Below the pieces are notes generated by a model. It saw only the letters and a list, made by a program, of their open reading frames with translations. It was not told the origin of the DNA and did not search any database. From Clostridia bacterium (GTDB taxonomy: Bacteria; Bacillota; Clostridia; Christensenellales; Borkfalkiaceae), in NCBI GenBank assembly GCA_017415505.1, contig JAFQGG010000050.1, forward strand, positions 17,378-81,377: DNA of 64,000 bases, read 5' to 3'. Of the stretch, positions 41,992 to 50,261 are shown one piece after another. Both the position numbers and the translations under genes were made by a program. Numbering within the stretch: the stretch's first letter is position 1; every line of letters starts with the position of its first letter.

Positions 41992-43539
41992 ATGCAAAAT
42001 AAAACGATTAAAATAGAACTCTGCACCGAAAAGAAGAATAGTACGGAGCATTTTTATTCGTCGGTATGGTTGCCTGCGAAAGATTACGAGATTATGGACG
42101 CATACCATAAAGCTCGTATCACGACCGAGCCTGACGTGGATATGGACGTACGGATAGAAAGCTGTCCGTTGCTTCCCGAATTAGTCGGAACAAGGCTGGA
42201 CAGCCCTACCATAGACGAGTTGAACTTCCTTGCAAGGCGTTTGGGCGAATTAAACGAAGATGAACTTACGGTATTGAAAGCGGTAAAATCCAAGGTGCTA
42301 ACGGGCGATGAAGACGAGCTTGTAAGTATGAAAGATTTAATCAATCTCACCTACGGCTTGGATAAAGTTTCAATCATCTCGGCGGTAAAAAACGATACGG
42401 AGCTTGGGCAGTTTGTCATAGAAAACGAGTTGCATCCCGACATCTCTGCAATCCCCGACCAGTCTTTGTATTTAATCAACAAAGAAACGATAGGGAAACT
42501 GCACAGGGAAAACGAAGGCGGCGTATTCGCAGATGGGAAATACGTCCTTGCAAGCGAATACGAACTCCCCGAAATTTATGACGGGAAAAGGTTACTTGAA
42601 GAAGATAAGGGGTTGGAGTTTTGGTATGCGTTCCGCTTGGAAATAGTGAAAGAGCCGAAAGGCGGCGAAGAAGTCCAAGAAACAAACGATTGGCTGTCTT
42701 TGCCTGCGGAACTTAAGGACCTTGAAGCGTATGCGAAAAAGTACGGTAAAAAGGATATCAAAGACTGTGTATATTTAGGCTTTGAGAGCGCAATTCCGCA
42801 AATCAAGGAACATCATTTCGGGGATATGCGCAAAATCCATGACCTAAATGTTTTAGCCAAAATGTATATGGAAATGCCGCCTATGGATAAGATGAAATTC
42901 AAGGCGGTGTTGGAGGCGGGGGACGTAAGCAATCTTGAAAAGATGATAAGCATTGCTTGGCGCATTGATAAATACGAGTTAGACGCTCAAATAGACAATC
43001 CGACGGAGTATTTCAAAGAGTATATTGCACGGCATTTGGATAAAGACTTCGATAGAGAATGGCTGGATAGCCTTTCGATTTATAACGAAGGGCGCACGCT
43101 TCTCAACAGGACGGGTGCGAGTATAACGAGCTACGGTGCGGTGTCGTATTACAATTGTCCGTTATACAAAAACGTGTCTAAATACCCGAAATACCCTATT
43201 TTGGACGATAGTTTTGATTTAATTGAAGTATGCGACCAAAAAGCATTGTTTACGAACGAGCGTATCAATAAAGACGAACTGCCCGAAGGTGTATATAAAT
43301 ACGATTTAAGGGATGGTGAGCCGTTCTTTGCGAGCATTGAAAAACAGGTGATAGTGGACCACGCAGGCACGGTGTTGACGAGAGAGCCGATAGATCTTGG
43401 GGAAGACGGATGCATCGAGTTCGATGAAGAAACGTCGCCTAATTTCTTGGGGGATGAAATGACCTTACGGGATTATCTTACGGCGGAGTTTTCGGAAGAT
43501 GAAACGGAAGAACAAAGTATGGAGGGAATCACGCAATGA
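41992..43539 (+). CDS. ArdA-like antirestriction protein, long form
   Basis: 515 residues, strongly acidic. Repeats of the ArdA-like pattern occur near residues 70-130 (TIDELNFLARRLGEL, MKDLINLTYGLDKV) and 285-345 (DLNVLAKMYMEM, LEKMISIAWRIDKYEL). The C-terminal 80 residues (LPEGVYKYDLRDGEPFFAS, DHAGTVLTREPIDLGEDG, NFLGDEMTLRDYL) match a module often fused to ArdA in gut Clostridial elements. Predicted DNA mimic against restriction systems. It is a paralogue of 36876-38012 and ends SMEGITQ. Overlaps the next gene by four bases. Confidence 0.6.
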   Translation: MQNKTIKIELCTEKKNSTEHFYSSVWLPAKDYEIMDAYHKARITTEPDVDMDVRIESCPLLPELVGTRLDSPTIDELNFLARRLGELNEDELTVLKAVKSKVLTGDEDELVSMKDLINLTYGLDKVSIISAVKNDTELGQFVIENELHPDISAIPDQSLYLINKETIGKLHRENEGGVFADGKYVLASEYELPEIYDGKRLLEEDKGLEFWYAFRLEIVKEPKGGEEVQETNDWLSLPAELKDLEAYAKKYGKKDIKDCVYLGFESAIPQIKEHHFGDMRKIHDLNVLAKMYMEMPPMDKMKFKAVLEAGDVSNLEKMISIAWRIDKYELDAQIDNPTEYFKEYIARHLDKDFDREWLDSLSIYNEGRTLLNRTGASITSYGAVSYYNCPLYKNVSKYPKYPILDDSFDLIEVCDQKALFTNERINKDELPEGVYKYDLRDGEPFFASIEKQVIVDHAGTVLTREPIDLGEDGCIEFDEETSPNFLGDEMTLRDYLTAEFSEDETEEQSMEGITQ

Positions 43540-44099
43540 TTAGCGTAATCAAAAAAGAAGACTTGCGAAAAATGAAAGAGCAAGAAGGCTTGATTTTACA
43601 GGGCTGTGGCGGTGAGCCGAAAGAGTGGCTGGACGGCGTAAACGATTTATTTACGCAAGAAAAGATTCTGCAAAACGGCTCTAAATTCGAGAACTGTTCG
43701 GTGTTCTCCAACGACGGATTGACGTGCATTTTATTTCCGTTCGACGGCGTAGATTTAGACATTGGAAAACTTGCGATATGGCGAATAGCGACGCACGGTA
43801 ATTTTGGCGGAACTTGGCTTTCCGACTATGTTCCGAACAGGCTCGGCGGATTCCAAGAAGAACAAAAAGCTATGGAAAAGCCCGATTGTCCGCTCATAGG
43901 TCAAGACGGCAATATGTTCAACCTTTTAGGGATAGCATCTCGCACTCTACGCGAACATGGTATGGGGGAACAGGCAAAAGAGATGAGTAACCGCATTATG
44001 ACGTCGGGTGTAGATTATAACGGCGCGCTCAATATCATAGGCGAGTACGTGAACATCACAGACGGAAGCGGACAAAGTATGGAGGATATCGCCTTATGA
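43536..44099 (+). CDS. Element protein with IGQDGN-type C-terminal module
   Basis: 187 residues in two parts. Residues about 1-110 (GLILQGCGGEPKEWLDGVNDLF, VDLDIGKLAIWRI, LSDYVPNRLGG) and about 118-175 (CPLIGQDGNMFNLLGIASRTL, MTSGVDYNGALNIIGEYV) each resemble modules found in separate small proteins of Clostridial conjugative elements, so this is a fusion. No catalytic motif is visible. It ends GQSMEDIAL and overlaps the neighbours on both sides by four bases. Confidence 0.6.
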   Translation: MISVIKKEDLRKMKEQEGLILQGCGGEPKEWLDGVNDLFTQEKILQNGSKFENCSVFSNDGLTCILFPFDGVDLDIGKLAIWRIATHGNFGGTWLSDYVPNRLGGFQEEQKAMEKPDCPLIGQDGNMFNLLGIASRTLREHGMGEQAKEMSNRIMTSGVDYNGALNIIGEYVNITDGSGQSMEDIAL

Positions 44100-44542
44100 T
44101 TTACGAAATCAATACGAACTACGGTGGAAAAAGTAAGGTGAAGCCGAGCGTGGAACTGTATGCAGTCAAAGATTTTACGGGTAAAGAAATGCCTGGGCTT
44201 GCGATACGTTTGACGGACGCTGAAACTTTAGAACCTTATACGATGCTGACGAAGTCGTTTGGCGAGTTTATCGGTATTAAAAATGCGGCGTATATCGATA
44301 CGAACAACTGTCCGTTTGCAAATCAGTTATTCGAGAAAGGTATTGCGAGGAATACGGGCTTAAAGAAAACAAGCGGGCGTTGCGAATATCCGTTATGGAT
44401 TTTCAACAAAGATTTCTTACTCGAACACGGGGCGGAAAATTATCAAAAGTATAGCGACGCATACGACGAGTATATGAACCCGTATACGGCGGAAGCGGAA
44501 GAAACGGACGAAAATCAAGAAATAGGAGGAATGAAACAATGA
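44096..44542 (+). CDS. DUF4313 family protein
   Basis: 148 residues. Matches DUF4313 by AIRLTDAETLEPYTMLTKSFGEF, AAYIDTNNCPF and GRCEYPLWIFNKDFL. Soluble, function unknown, typical of Tn1549-like elements. The tail is acidic and ends ENQEIGGMKQ. Overlaps DUF3789 downstream by four bases. Confidence 0.7.
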   Translation: MIYEINTNYGGKSKVKPSVELYAVKDFTGKEMPGLAIRLTDAETLEPYTMLTKSFGEFIGIKNAAYIDTNNCPFANQLFEKGIARNTGLKKTSGRCEYPLWIFNKDFLLEHGAENYQKYSDAYDEYMNPYTAEAEETDENQEIGGMKQ

Positions 44543-44676
44543 TAGCATTGTATTTATTTGTAGGATTTATGGTAGGCGGAACGGTCGGCGTTATGGTAAT
44601 GTGTTGTTTCCAAGCGACGAAAGAAGGCTCGCGGCGAGAATACGAAGAAAAGAAAAATGAAGATAAAGACGAATAA
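44539..44676 (+). CDS. DUF3789 small membrane protein
   Basis: 45 residues. One membrane segment (about 2-25: IALYLFVGFMVGGTVGVMVMCC) followed by a charged cytosolic tail ending NEDKDE. This is the DUF3789 pattern, small membrane proteins of Clostridial conjugative elements. ATGA overlap with the DUF4313 gene; AGGAGG at 44524-44529. Function unknown. Confidence 0.75.
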   Translation: MIALYLFVGFMVGGTVGVMVMCCFQATKEGSRREYEEKKNEDKDE

Positions 44677-44678
44677 GA

Positions 44679-44713
44679 AACGGTATTCCTTGGATAAAGG
44701 ATGCCGTTTTTCT
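44679..44713 (+). terminator. Terminator after DUF3789
   Basis: Imperfect stem AAACGGTATTCC / AGGATGCCGTTTTT with a T-run. Confidence 0.6.
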
Positions 44714-44738
44714 TTTTGGGAAAAAGGAGGTGCAACCC

Positions 44739-45719
44739 ATGAAAACCCCTGTATCGCGCGTAGGGAATAAAAGCTCGATTTTGCATATTCTCTACGCGGT
44801 GTTTCCAATGAAATACGGACGGTTTATCGACGTGTTCGGTGGTAGCGGAAGCGTGCTTTTAGGCAAGCCCGAGATACACCCGTTCGAGGTGTATAACGAC
44901 TTCGATAAAAACCTCGTGAACCTGTTTCGGTGTATGAAAGAACGCACGATGGCGACCGTACGGGAGCTTGGTTTTTGCAACCTGAACTCTCGGGAAGATT
45001 TCAACGCAATACGCAAATTTTTCGAGCAAAGAGAAGAATTTACGGACGAATATTTGAGCGAAGAATTACTTTTAACGGAGCTGACGTTGCCCCCACCCGA
45101 AGCGAACGAACTCAAAGAACTGCGCACGCGGATAACGAAGGACCACGACGTAAGGCGCGCGGCAATGTTTTTGAAACTACTTCGATACAGCTATTCAAGT
45201 AGCTGTAAATCGTTTGCCTCGCAGCCATTCGATATCCGAAAATTATTCGGGTTGATAAAAGAGCTGGAAAACAGAATGGCGAACGTGGTGGTGGAGAACC
45301 AGGACTTTGAAACGCTGATAAAGCACTACGACCGCCCCGATAGTTTCTTTTATGCGGACCCGCCGTATTTTTCGTCGGAAGGAATGTACGAAGTCGGCTT
45401 TGGCTGGGACGACCACGTAAGATTACGGGATACGCTCAAAGGCATAAAGGGCAAATTCTTGCTTTCGTACAACGATTGCCCCGAAATACGGGAATTATAC
45501 GACGGCTTTTCGCTGTTGGATTTTTCGCGGACGCACGCAATGGTGCAACGGTATGAAGCGGGCAGAGAGTTCAAGGAACTTTTAATTGGAAACTACGATT
45601 TATACGAACGGCAGAGAAACAGGCCGTTGCAGATGAATTTTTTCGATCTGCAAGAAAAGAATTTCAATTTTGAAAAAATTTTAAGGGAGAGTATCGTATC
45701 ATGCAAAATAAAAAGGTAA
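44739..45719 (+). CDS. Dam-type N6-adenine DNA methyltransferase
   Basis: 326 residues. D12-class enzyme: RVGNKSSIL at the start, motif I FIDVFGGSGSVLL (near 27-39), and the catalytic motif IV FYADPPYF (near 200-210). It should methylate adenine in a short site such as GATC-like sequences, but the site cannot be read from sequence. No restriction enzyme is adjacent. The ATG at 44739 follows AAAGGAGG; an upstream GTG at 44730 lies within that signal. The end overlaps the next small gene by 19 bases. Confidence 0.9.
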   Translation: MKTPVSRVGNKSSILHILYAVFPMKYGRFIDVFGGSGSVLLGKPEIHPFEVYNDFDKNLVNLFRCMKERTMATVRELGFCNLNSREDFNAIRKFFEQREEFTDEYLSEELLLTELTLPPPEANELKELRTRITKDHDVRRAAMFLKLLRYSYSSSCKSFASQPFDIRKLFGLIKELENRMANVVVENQDFETLIKHYDRPDSFFYADPPYFSSEGMYEVGFGWDDHVRLRDTLKGIKGKFLLSYNDCPEIRELYDGFSLLDFSRTHAMVQRYEAGREFKELLIGNYDLYERQRNRPLQMNFFDLQEKNFNFEKILRESIVSCKIKR

Positions 45720-45946
45720 GAGAAGAATATATGTTTCTTGCGATTCCGATGGAAACAATCGAGGAATCGGGCATCAAGGACGGGCAGGTATTAGAGTTTA
45801 CAGCGGAAGAAGGTAAAATCACGATACAAACGGTAGACGATACGAGCGATTTCGTGTGCGACGGGGACTGCGAGAACTGTCCTGTGAACGAAACGGACTG
45901 CGACGGGGATTGTGAAAATTGCCCGTGTTATGAAGATTGCGAATAA
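45701..45946 (+). CDS. AbrB-like small protein with Cys-rich DGDCENCP repeats
   Basis: 81 residues. The first half (about 10-48, YMFLAIPMETIEESGIKDGQVLEF) resembles an AbrB/SpoVT-type strand-turn fold. The second half has two copies of DGDCENCP plus CYEDCE, eight Cys in about 30 residues, likely a metal site. The same design is common in Tn1549-like elements. It begins inside the methyltransferase gene. Confidence 0.65.
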   Translation: MQNKKVREEYMFLAIPMETIEESGIKDGQVLEFTAEEGKITIQTVDDTSDFVCDGDCENCPVNETDCDGDCENCPCYEDCE

Positions 45947-45966
45947 AAAACAAGGAGGAAAGGAAG

Positions 45967-46272
45967 ATGGAAAAAATTTACAGAATACTTGGCAAGCGTG
46001 GGAGAATCACTATCCCGTATGAAATCAGAACGGCGGTGGGCTTTAGTCAAAACGACGTGTTATCGTTTACGAAATCGAAGGACGGCAGAAGCGTAATCGT
46101 GCGCAGGGAAAAGATTTGTGATTGTCACGAAAAAGAACAAAAAGACGGCAAGGACGAAATCACGCTCCTTGAATTTTTGAACGGATTATCCATTGAACAA
46201 CAACGTGCGGCACTCGTGCATTTATCGGTGAAATGGGCGCAGGCACAAGGCGGTGAAAGCAATGGAATATAA
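45967..46272 (+). CDS. AbrB/MazE/SpoVT-family DNA-binding protein
   Basis: 101 residues. The N-terminus MEKIYRILGKRGRITIPYEIRTAVGFSQNDVLSF is a swapped-hairpin AbrB DNA-binding domain; a CDCH motif near residue 55 may bind metal, and the C-terminal part is helical. Probably a regulator of element genes. The ATG at 45967 follows AAGGAGG; the longer frame starting at 45937 lies inside the previous gene. Confidence 0.75.
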   Translation: MEKIYRILGKRGRITIPYEIRTAVGFSQNDVLSFTKSKDGRSVIVRREKICDCHEKEQKDGKDEITLLEFLNGLSIEQQRAALVHLSVKWAQAQGGESNGI

Positions 46273-47053
46273 GGAACTTTATATTTGGTCGAGAAGCCAA
46301 GCAAGACAAAGCGGAGAAACCAAGCTCTGGCACGAAAGCCATAACGAAAACTGCCGATGCGCAAGGGCGATAGACGTAGCAATCTCTTCGCATTATAAAG
46401 ACAACAGCTTGAATAATATCGGTGCGAAAAAGATACTTCACGATTACGGCTTCGAGCGGGTTAATTTCGTGCTTGCGAATATGGTACAGTTAAATGGCAC
46501 TGACGGCAGATACAGTCCCGAGAACAAGCAATGGGCGATGGGCGTTCGGGTTCCGTATGATGATAAGCACGATCGCGACAGATTTACGCTGAACGCGCAC
46601 CCTGGGCTTGTCAACGTATTCATCAACCAAGTCCGCGCAGAATGGAATGCACTGGGGCTTTACGATTACAAGCATTGCTATGATAACAGCCGAAAAGAAT
46701 TGAATTATTCAGGGCAGGTTGTCGTTCTCGATCCTACGATTTTCAAGGACGAGTATAAAAAGCCCGAGAATCAACTCTTTTATGCGAAGTTTGGGAACGG
46801 TTGCCGTCCCGACGCGCTCGGAACGAAAGTGTACGGACAATGCCTGCATAGCGGTCGGGAATGTTATTACCGCCGTTCGGAAATCTTGGGGGTAATGAAG
46901 CTCGAACTTGTTCCCGAGTGGGCGAGAGAGAAAGTAATGGAAATCACTTTTAAGGCCGAAGAAAAGGAACAGAAAGATAAAGAACAGGCGGAGGATGAAA
47001 GTGAAGATGAAAGCGAAGAAGAAAGCGAAACGGTTGGACAAATACAAACTTAA
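46262..47053 (+). CDS. DUF3849 family protein
   Basis: 263 residues. Matches DUF3849: LYIWSRSQARQSGETKLWHES, NCRCARAIDVAISSHY, FVLANMVQLNGTDGRYSPENKQWA. Two further Cys (CYYRRSEI) are present. The last 40 residues are a Lys/Glu then Glu/Asp/Ser-rich tail ending ESETVGQIQT. Soluble, function unknown, regular in this element type. The ATG at 46262 is chosen (GTG at 46253 possible); it overlaps the AbrB gene by 11 bases. Confidence 0.7.
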   Translation: MEYKELYIWSRSQARQSGETKLWHESHNENCRCARAIDVAISSHYKDNSLNNIGAKKILHDYGFERVNFVLANMVQLNGTDGRYSPENKQWAMGVRVPYDDKHDRDRFTLNAHPGLVNVFINQVRAEWNALGLYDYKHCYDNSRKELNYSGQVVVLDPTIFKDEYKKPENQLFYAKFGNGCRPDALGTKVYGQCLHSGRECYYRRSEILGVMKLELVPEWAREKVMEITFKAEEKEQKDKEQAEDESEDESEEESETVGQIQT

Positions 47054-47101
47054 AGATAGGGGGTGAAACGTAAAACAAACAGGCTGGGACGTGGTCTGAT
47101 T

Positions 47102-47470
47102 ATGAAAAAGAAAGTGTATATCTGCGCTCCGCTCGGCGGGGATATAGAAGGTAACGTGCAAAAGGCGGTACGGTATGCAAGGTTTGCATTGAAAAGCGGT
47201 GTCGCACCCGTCGTACCGCACTTTTATGCGTTGTGTCTTAACGACGATATTCCCAAAGAAAGAGAGCTTGGGGGGCAGGCAGGTATGAGTTTACTGTGGT
47301 TTTGCGATGAAATGTGGGTGTTCGGGGATAGGATAACGGAAGGAATGCAAGCCGAGATACTCTTTTGCAAAAACATGAAAATCAAGACAAGAAAAATCAA
47401 AGAAAACGAGATTAAAAAAGTAATAGGAGAAGACGAAAATGAAAAGGCGATATTGGAAATTGGTTATTAG
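47102..47470 (+). CDS. DUF4406-like protein (nucleoside deoxyribosyltransferase fold)
   Basis: 122 residues from the ATG; a GTG at 47063 with AGGGGG in front would add 13 basic residues. KVYICAPLGGDIEGN, VVPHFYALCLNDDIPKERELGGQAGMSLL and DEMWVFGDRITEGMQAEI match DUF4406 proteins, which share the nucleoside 2-deoxyribosyltransferase fold. Whether it acts on nucleosides is not known. Its end overlaps the next gene by 32 bases. Confidence 0.65.
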   Translation: MKKKVYICAPLGGDIEGNVQKAVRYARFALKSGVAPVVPHFYALCLNDDIPKERELGGQAGMSLLWFCDEMWVFGDRITEGMQAEILFCKNMKIKTRKIKENEIKKVIGEDENEKAILEIGY

Positions 47471-47780
47471 CGTTTTGGCGGTGATATTGCTCGTGGCGTT
47501 TTGTATGGGGAATAGCAGCTCTTCTACGGGAGGCGACGTTGCGGGCGCGGTAGAAAATACTTGGAACGCCGCGCAAGGTCAAATCAAGCAAGTGGTGAAC
47601 AACGTTGTGTTTCCCGTGATTGATATGATACTTGCGATTATGTTTTTTATCAAGCTCGGCACGGCGTATTTCGATTACAGAAAGCACGGGCAGTTTGAAT
47701 TCGTTGCGCCGTGTATTTTATTTGCATGTTTGATATTTACGCTGACGGCTCCGCTTTATATCTGGGAAATCCTCGGATAA
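47439..47780 (+). CDS. VirB2-like pilin/DUF3852 membrane protein
   Basis: 113 residues. N-terminal hydrophobic signal (about 7-23), a short Ser/Gly region, then two hydrophobic segments (about 55-72 and 86-110), the VirB2-like plan. Position right before the TrbL-like gene (with one small gene between) matches the DUF3852/Maff2 slot of Tn1549-type transfer operons, where it is taken as the channel pilin-like subunit. Located in the membrane. Confidence 0.65.
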   Translation: MKRRYWKLVISVLAVILLVAFCMGNSSSSTGGDVAGAVENTWNAAQGQIKQVVNNVVFPVIDMILAIMFFIKLGTAYFDYRKHGQFEFVAPCILFACLIFTLTAPLYIWEILG

Positions 47781-47789
47781 GGAGGCAGT

Positions 47790-48188
47790 ATGAATTTTTT
47801 TGAACAAGAACTTCGGAATATGTTTTCCCAAAATAAAACGTTAAAAGAACAAAAGTATTGCGGAAGAACGCTGCTTGCGAAATTGGACGAAGATTTGCGC
47901 GTGAAGTTAAGGTTTGTAACGCAAGGCTATTCAGAGCATTATACGGCAATAGAAGCCACGATAATCAATCGCACGGACGGGGAAGTAGATAGGCAATGCT
48001 TTTGTTTTGGGGATATTATAGGCTTAAAGCAAGGATATTGCCAAATGGAAAATCCATATATTTGGCAAAACAGCAATAAAGCCTATTGGTATACGCCTGT
48101 AACGGAAAAAGAAAAACAGCAAATTGCGCAAACGGTTTTGGAATACGTGGGAATGTATCAAGAAGAAGGAATGGTTCCGACAATGTAA
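47790..48188 (+). CDS. Hypothetical element protein
   Basis: 132 residues, soluble, with several aromatic-rich strands (GYCQMENPYIWQNSNKAYWY). No family recognised. It lies between the VirB2-like and VirB6-like genes yet carries the cargo-style end YQEEGMVPTM. Ribosome binding site AAGGAGG. A role as a secretion-linked or delivered protein is inference. Confidence 0.55.
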   Translation: MNFFEQELRNMFSQNKTLKEQKYCGRTLLAKLDEDLRVKLRFVTQGYSEHYTAIEATIINRTDGEVDRQCFCFGDIIGLKQGYCQMENPYIWQNSNKAYWYTPVTEKEKQQIAQTVLEYVGMYQEEGMVPTM

Positions 48189-48207
48189 ACAAGGGAGGCA
48201 AATAGAA

Positions 48208-49131
48208 ATGTTTTTATGGATAGAACGGCTAATAAACGGAATCACGAACGGTTTCGGAAACGCCGCCAATAACGTTGCGGACAGTATATGGGTAAAGATG
48301 GTGAATTGGTTTTACGACGCCATCTTTAACGCGGTATCCGAATTTTTCACGCTTATGGGAAATATGGGCGCAGACGTATTCGATTTGAAATGGGTACAGG
48401 CGCTCATAATGCTGTTTACGCTGTTTGGCTGGGCGTTATTTATAGCAGGCGTGGTGGTTGCTATATTCGACGTAGCCATTGAATACCAAACGGGCAGAGC
48501 GAATATAAAAACGACGGCAATCAATATCTTAAAAGGCTTTTTCGCGTGTTCGCTTATCGGGATATTACCCGTGGAACTGTATAAGTTTTGCATATCCTTA
48601 CAGAACACGTTTTCACGGGATATAGCCAACCTGTTTGGCGATATGCAAGCCTTTGATTTAGCGACGGAAAGTTTCTCTACCTTCGTGCAAAGTTTCCAAC
48701 CTTCTCAGATGGCGGGGAACAGCCTGCTCAATCTTTGTATTATGATTGCCTTTGCGTATTGCGTAATTAAGATATTCTTCCAAAACATCAAGCGCGGGGG
48801 AATATTGCTCGTGCAAATGTCGGTAGGTTCGCTGTATATGTTTTCCGTGCCAAGAGGTTATACGGACGGGTTTACGCAATGGATGAAACAGGTGGTTGCA
48901 ACGTGTTTGACGGCGTTCTTGCAAACGACGCTTTTATACTTGGGACTTATAACTTTCAAGGGAAATGCCTTGCTTGGTTTAGGGATTATGCTTGCAGCGA
49001 ACGAAGTGCCGAGAATAGCGCAACAGTTCGGGCTTGACAGTTCTGCGAAGTTTAATCTTATGAGCGCAGTACACGCAACGGCAACGGCGGTGAATCTATC
49101 GAGAACGATAGCAAAAGCAGGGAAACCGTAA
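48208..49131 (+). CDS. TrbL/VirB6-like conjugal transfer membrane protein
   Basis: 307 residues with six or more membrane segments (about 45-65, 80-105, 125-150, 195-215, 225-245, 255-285). The family is the DUF6045/TrbL-like channel protein of Tn1549/CTn elements, equivalent to VirB6, forming the inner-membrane pore of the type IV secretion system. The end SAVHATATAVNLSRTIAKAGKP is typical. The ATG at 48208 follows GGGAGG; the longer frame from 48124 overlaps the previous gene. Confidence 0.75.
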   Translation: MFLWIERLINGITNGFGNAANNVADSIWVKMVNWFYDAIFNAVSEFFTLMGNMGADVFDLKWVQALIMLFTLFGWALFIAGVVVAIFDVAIEYQTGRANIKTTAINILKGFFACSLIGILPVELYKFCISLQNTFSRDIANLFGDMQAFDLATESFSTFVQSFQPSQMAGNSLLNLCIMIAFAYCVIKIFFQNIKRGGILLVQMSVGSLYMFSVPRGYTDGFTQWMKQVVATCLTAFLQTTLLYLGLITFKGNALLGLGIMLAANEVPRIAQQFGLDSSAKFNLMSAVHATATAVNLSRTIAKAGKP

Positions 49132-49144
49132 GGAGGGAATAAGC

Positions 49145-49735
49145 GTGAGATATTTTAGCGTATTTAAAACGGATGCAGAAATTTTGAGGGCGATTAACGA
49201 TATTCACTTAAAAGGAAGATGGTACGACTTGGATTGCACGTACAGTAAAGGTGTGTTTTGGAAATCATTGCCTCAACCGCGGTATAAAAGTGATTTGTAT
49301 CCGCAATATGATGATGTAATGCAAATAGACGCAACAACAATGGACGGTATTGAAGACAACAGATTTGAATCTATTGTTTTCGATCCGCCATTTTTGTTTC
49401 GAGGGCGGAAGGCGGAGAATAGGGATAAAATGAGTATGCGTTTTTCCTATTTCAAAAGTTATGAGGATTTGATGCGTATGTACAGTAAAAGCATGGAACA
49501 GTTTATGCGTGTGTTAAAAGTTAGAGGGTATTTACTATTTAAATGCCAAGACATGTCCGAACATCGGTTTTACTGTACTCATAAAGATATTATCAATTAT
49601 GCTGAAAAAATAGGATTTGTTTTGAGGGATATTGTGATAAAGGTGTCAAGCAATAAATTACAGCGAGATGCAAAACAACAAAATTGTGTTGCCAAAACTC
49701 ATAGCTATTGGCTTGTATTTAAAAAGGCGATTTAA
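49145..49735 (+). CDS. N4/N6-type DNA methyltransferase-like protein
   Basis: 196 residues. The catalytic motif FDPPF lies near residue 80 (SIVFDPPFLFRG), with LKVRGYLLFKCQDM and HSYWLVFKK further on, as in small phage-type N6_N4 methyltransferases. The glycine-rich SAM loop of full-size enzymes is not obvious, so activity is uncertain. GTG start with AAGGAGGG in front. It lies within the transfer region between the TrbL-like gene and the IS110 insertion. Confidence 0.65.
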   Translation: MRYFSVFKTDAEILRAINDIHLKGRWYDLDCTYSKGVFWKSLPQPRYKSDLYPQYDDVMQIDATTMDGIEDNRFESIVFDPPFLFRGRKAENRDKMSMRFSYFKSYEDLMRMYSKSMEQFMRVLKVRGYLLFKCQDMSEHRFYCTHKDIINYAEKIGFVLRDIVIKVSSNKLQRDAKQQNCVAKTHSYWLVFKKAI

Positions 49736-49736
49736 G

Positions 49737-50138
49737 ATGAAAGAGAATTTGGAATTGGAGAGAAAAGATATAAGAATCGATCCCGAGTTGGAAGTGGATG
49801 ACGATAACCAAAAACAAATCAATTTCATGGTGGACGCATTCTTTGACGTAGATAAAAAATTCAATATCAACATCAATGATGAAGAAGGTACTTGGCTGAA
49901 TATCTGGGGCTTTTATAATCCCTTTGACGATGAACTGAAAATCAAGTGTCAAATCAGTCGAGATATAGACAATGACGAGTGGTTCGATTACGAACCTACG
50001 GCAAAAGAATCGAAACTCATCAAAGACATGGTAGCGGAAAGGATCCAAAGATATCACAATGAAACGCCGCAAGAGTTTTGTCAAAGCGTATGGGATGAAG
50101 GCGAAACGGAAGGACCGGTTATGGGAGCTAACTATTAA
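49737..50138 (+). CDS. Hypothetical acidic element protein
   Basis: 133 residues, very acidic. The ATG at 49737 directly follows the previous stop. No recognised family; KETPQEFCQSVWDEG-type C-terminal segment. Ends EGETEGPVMGANY, in the cargo-tail style. An IS110-family element is inserted directly downstream. Confidence 0.55.
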   Translation: MKENLELERKDIRIDPELEVDDDNQKQINFMVDAFFDVDKKFNININDEEGTWLNIWGFYNPFDDELKIKCQISRDIDNDEWFDYEPTAKESKLIKDMVAERIQRYHNETPQEFCQSVWDEGETEGPVMGANY

Positions 50139-50261
50139 ATAGTCAAGCGAAAATAGGCACTGTTTCAAAAATTTTTTCAGAAAAATAAAAGAAACTAAAA
50201 ATTGGCGAGACAAAATAGACAATCTAAGATTGTCTGAGAAGAAGATTAACAGTTGAATAAG

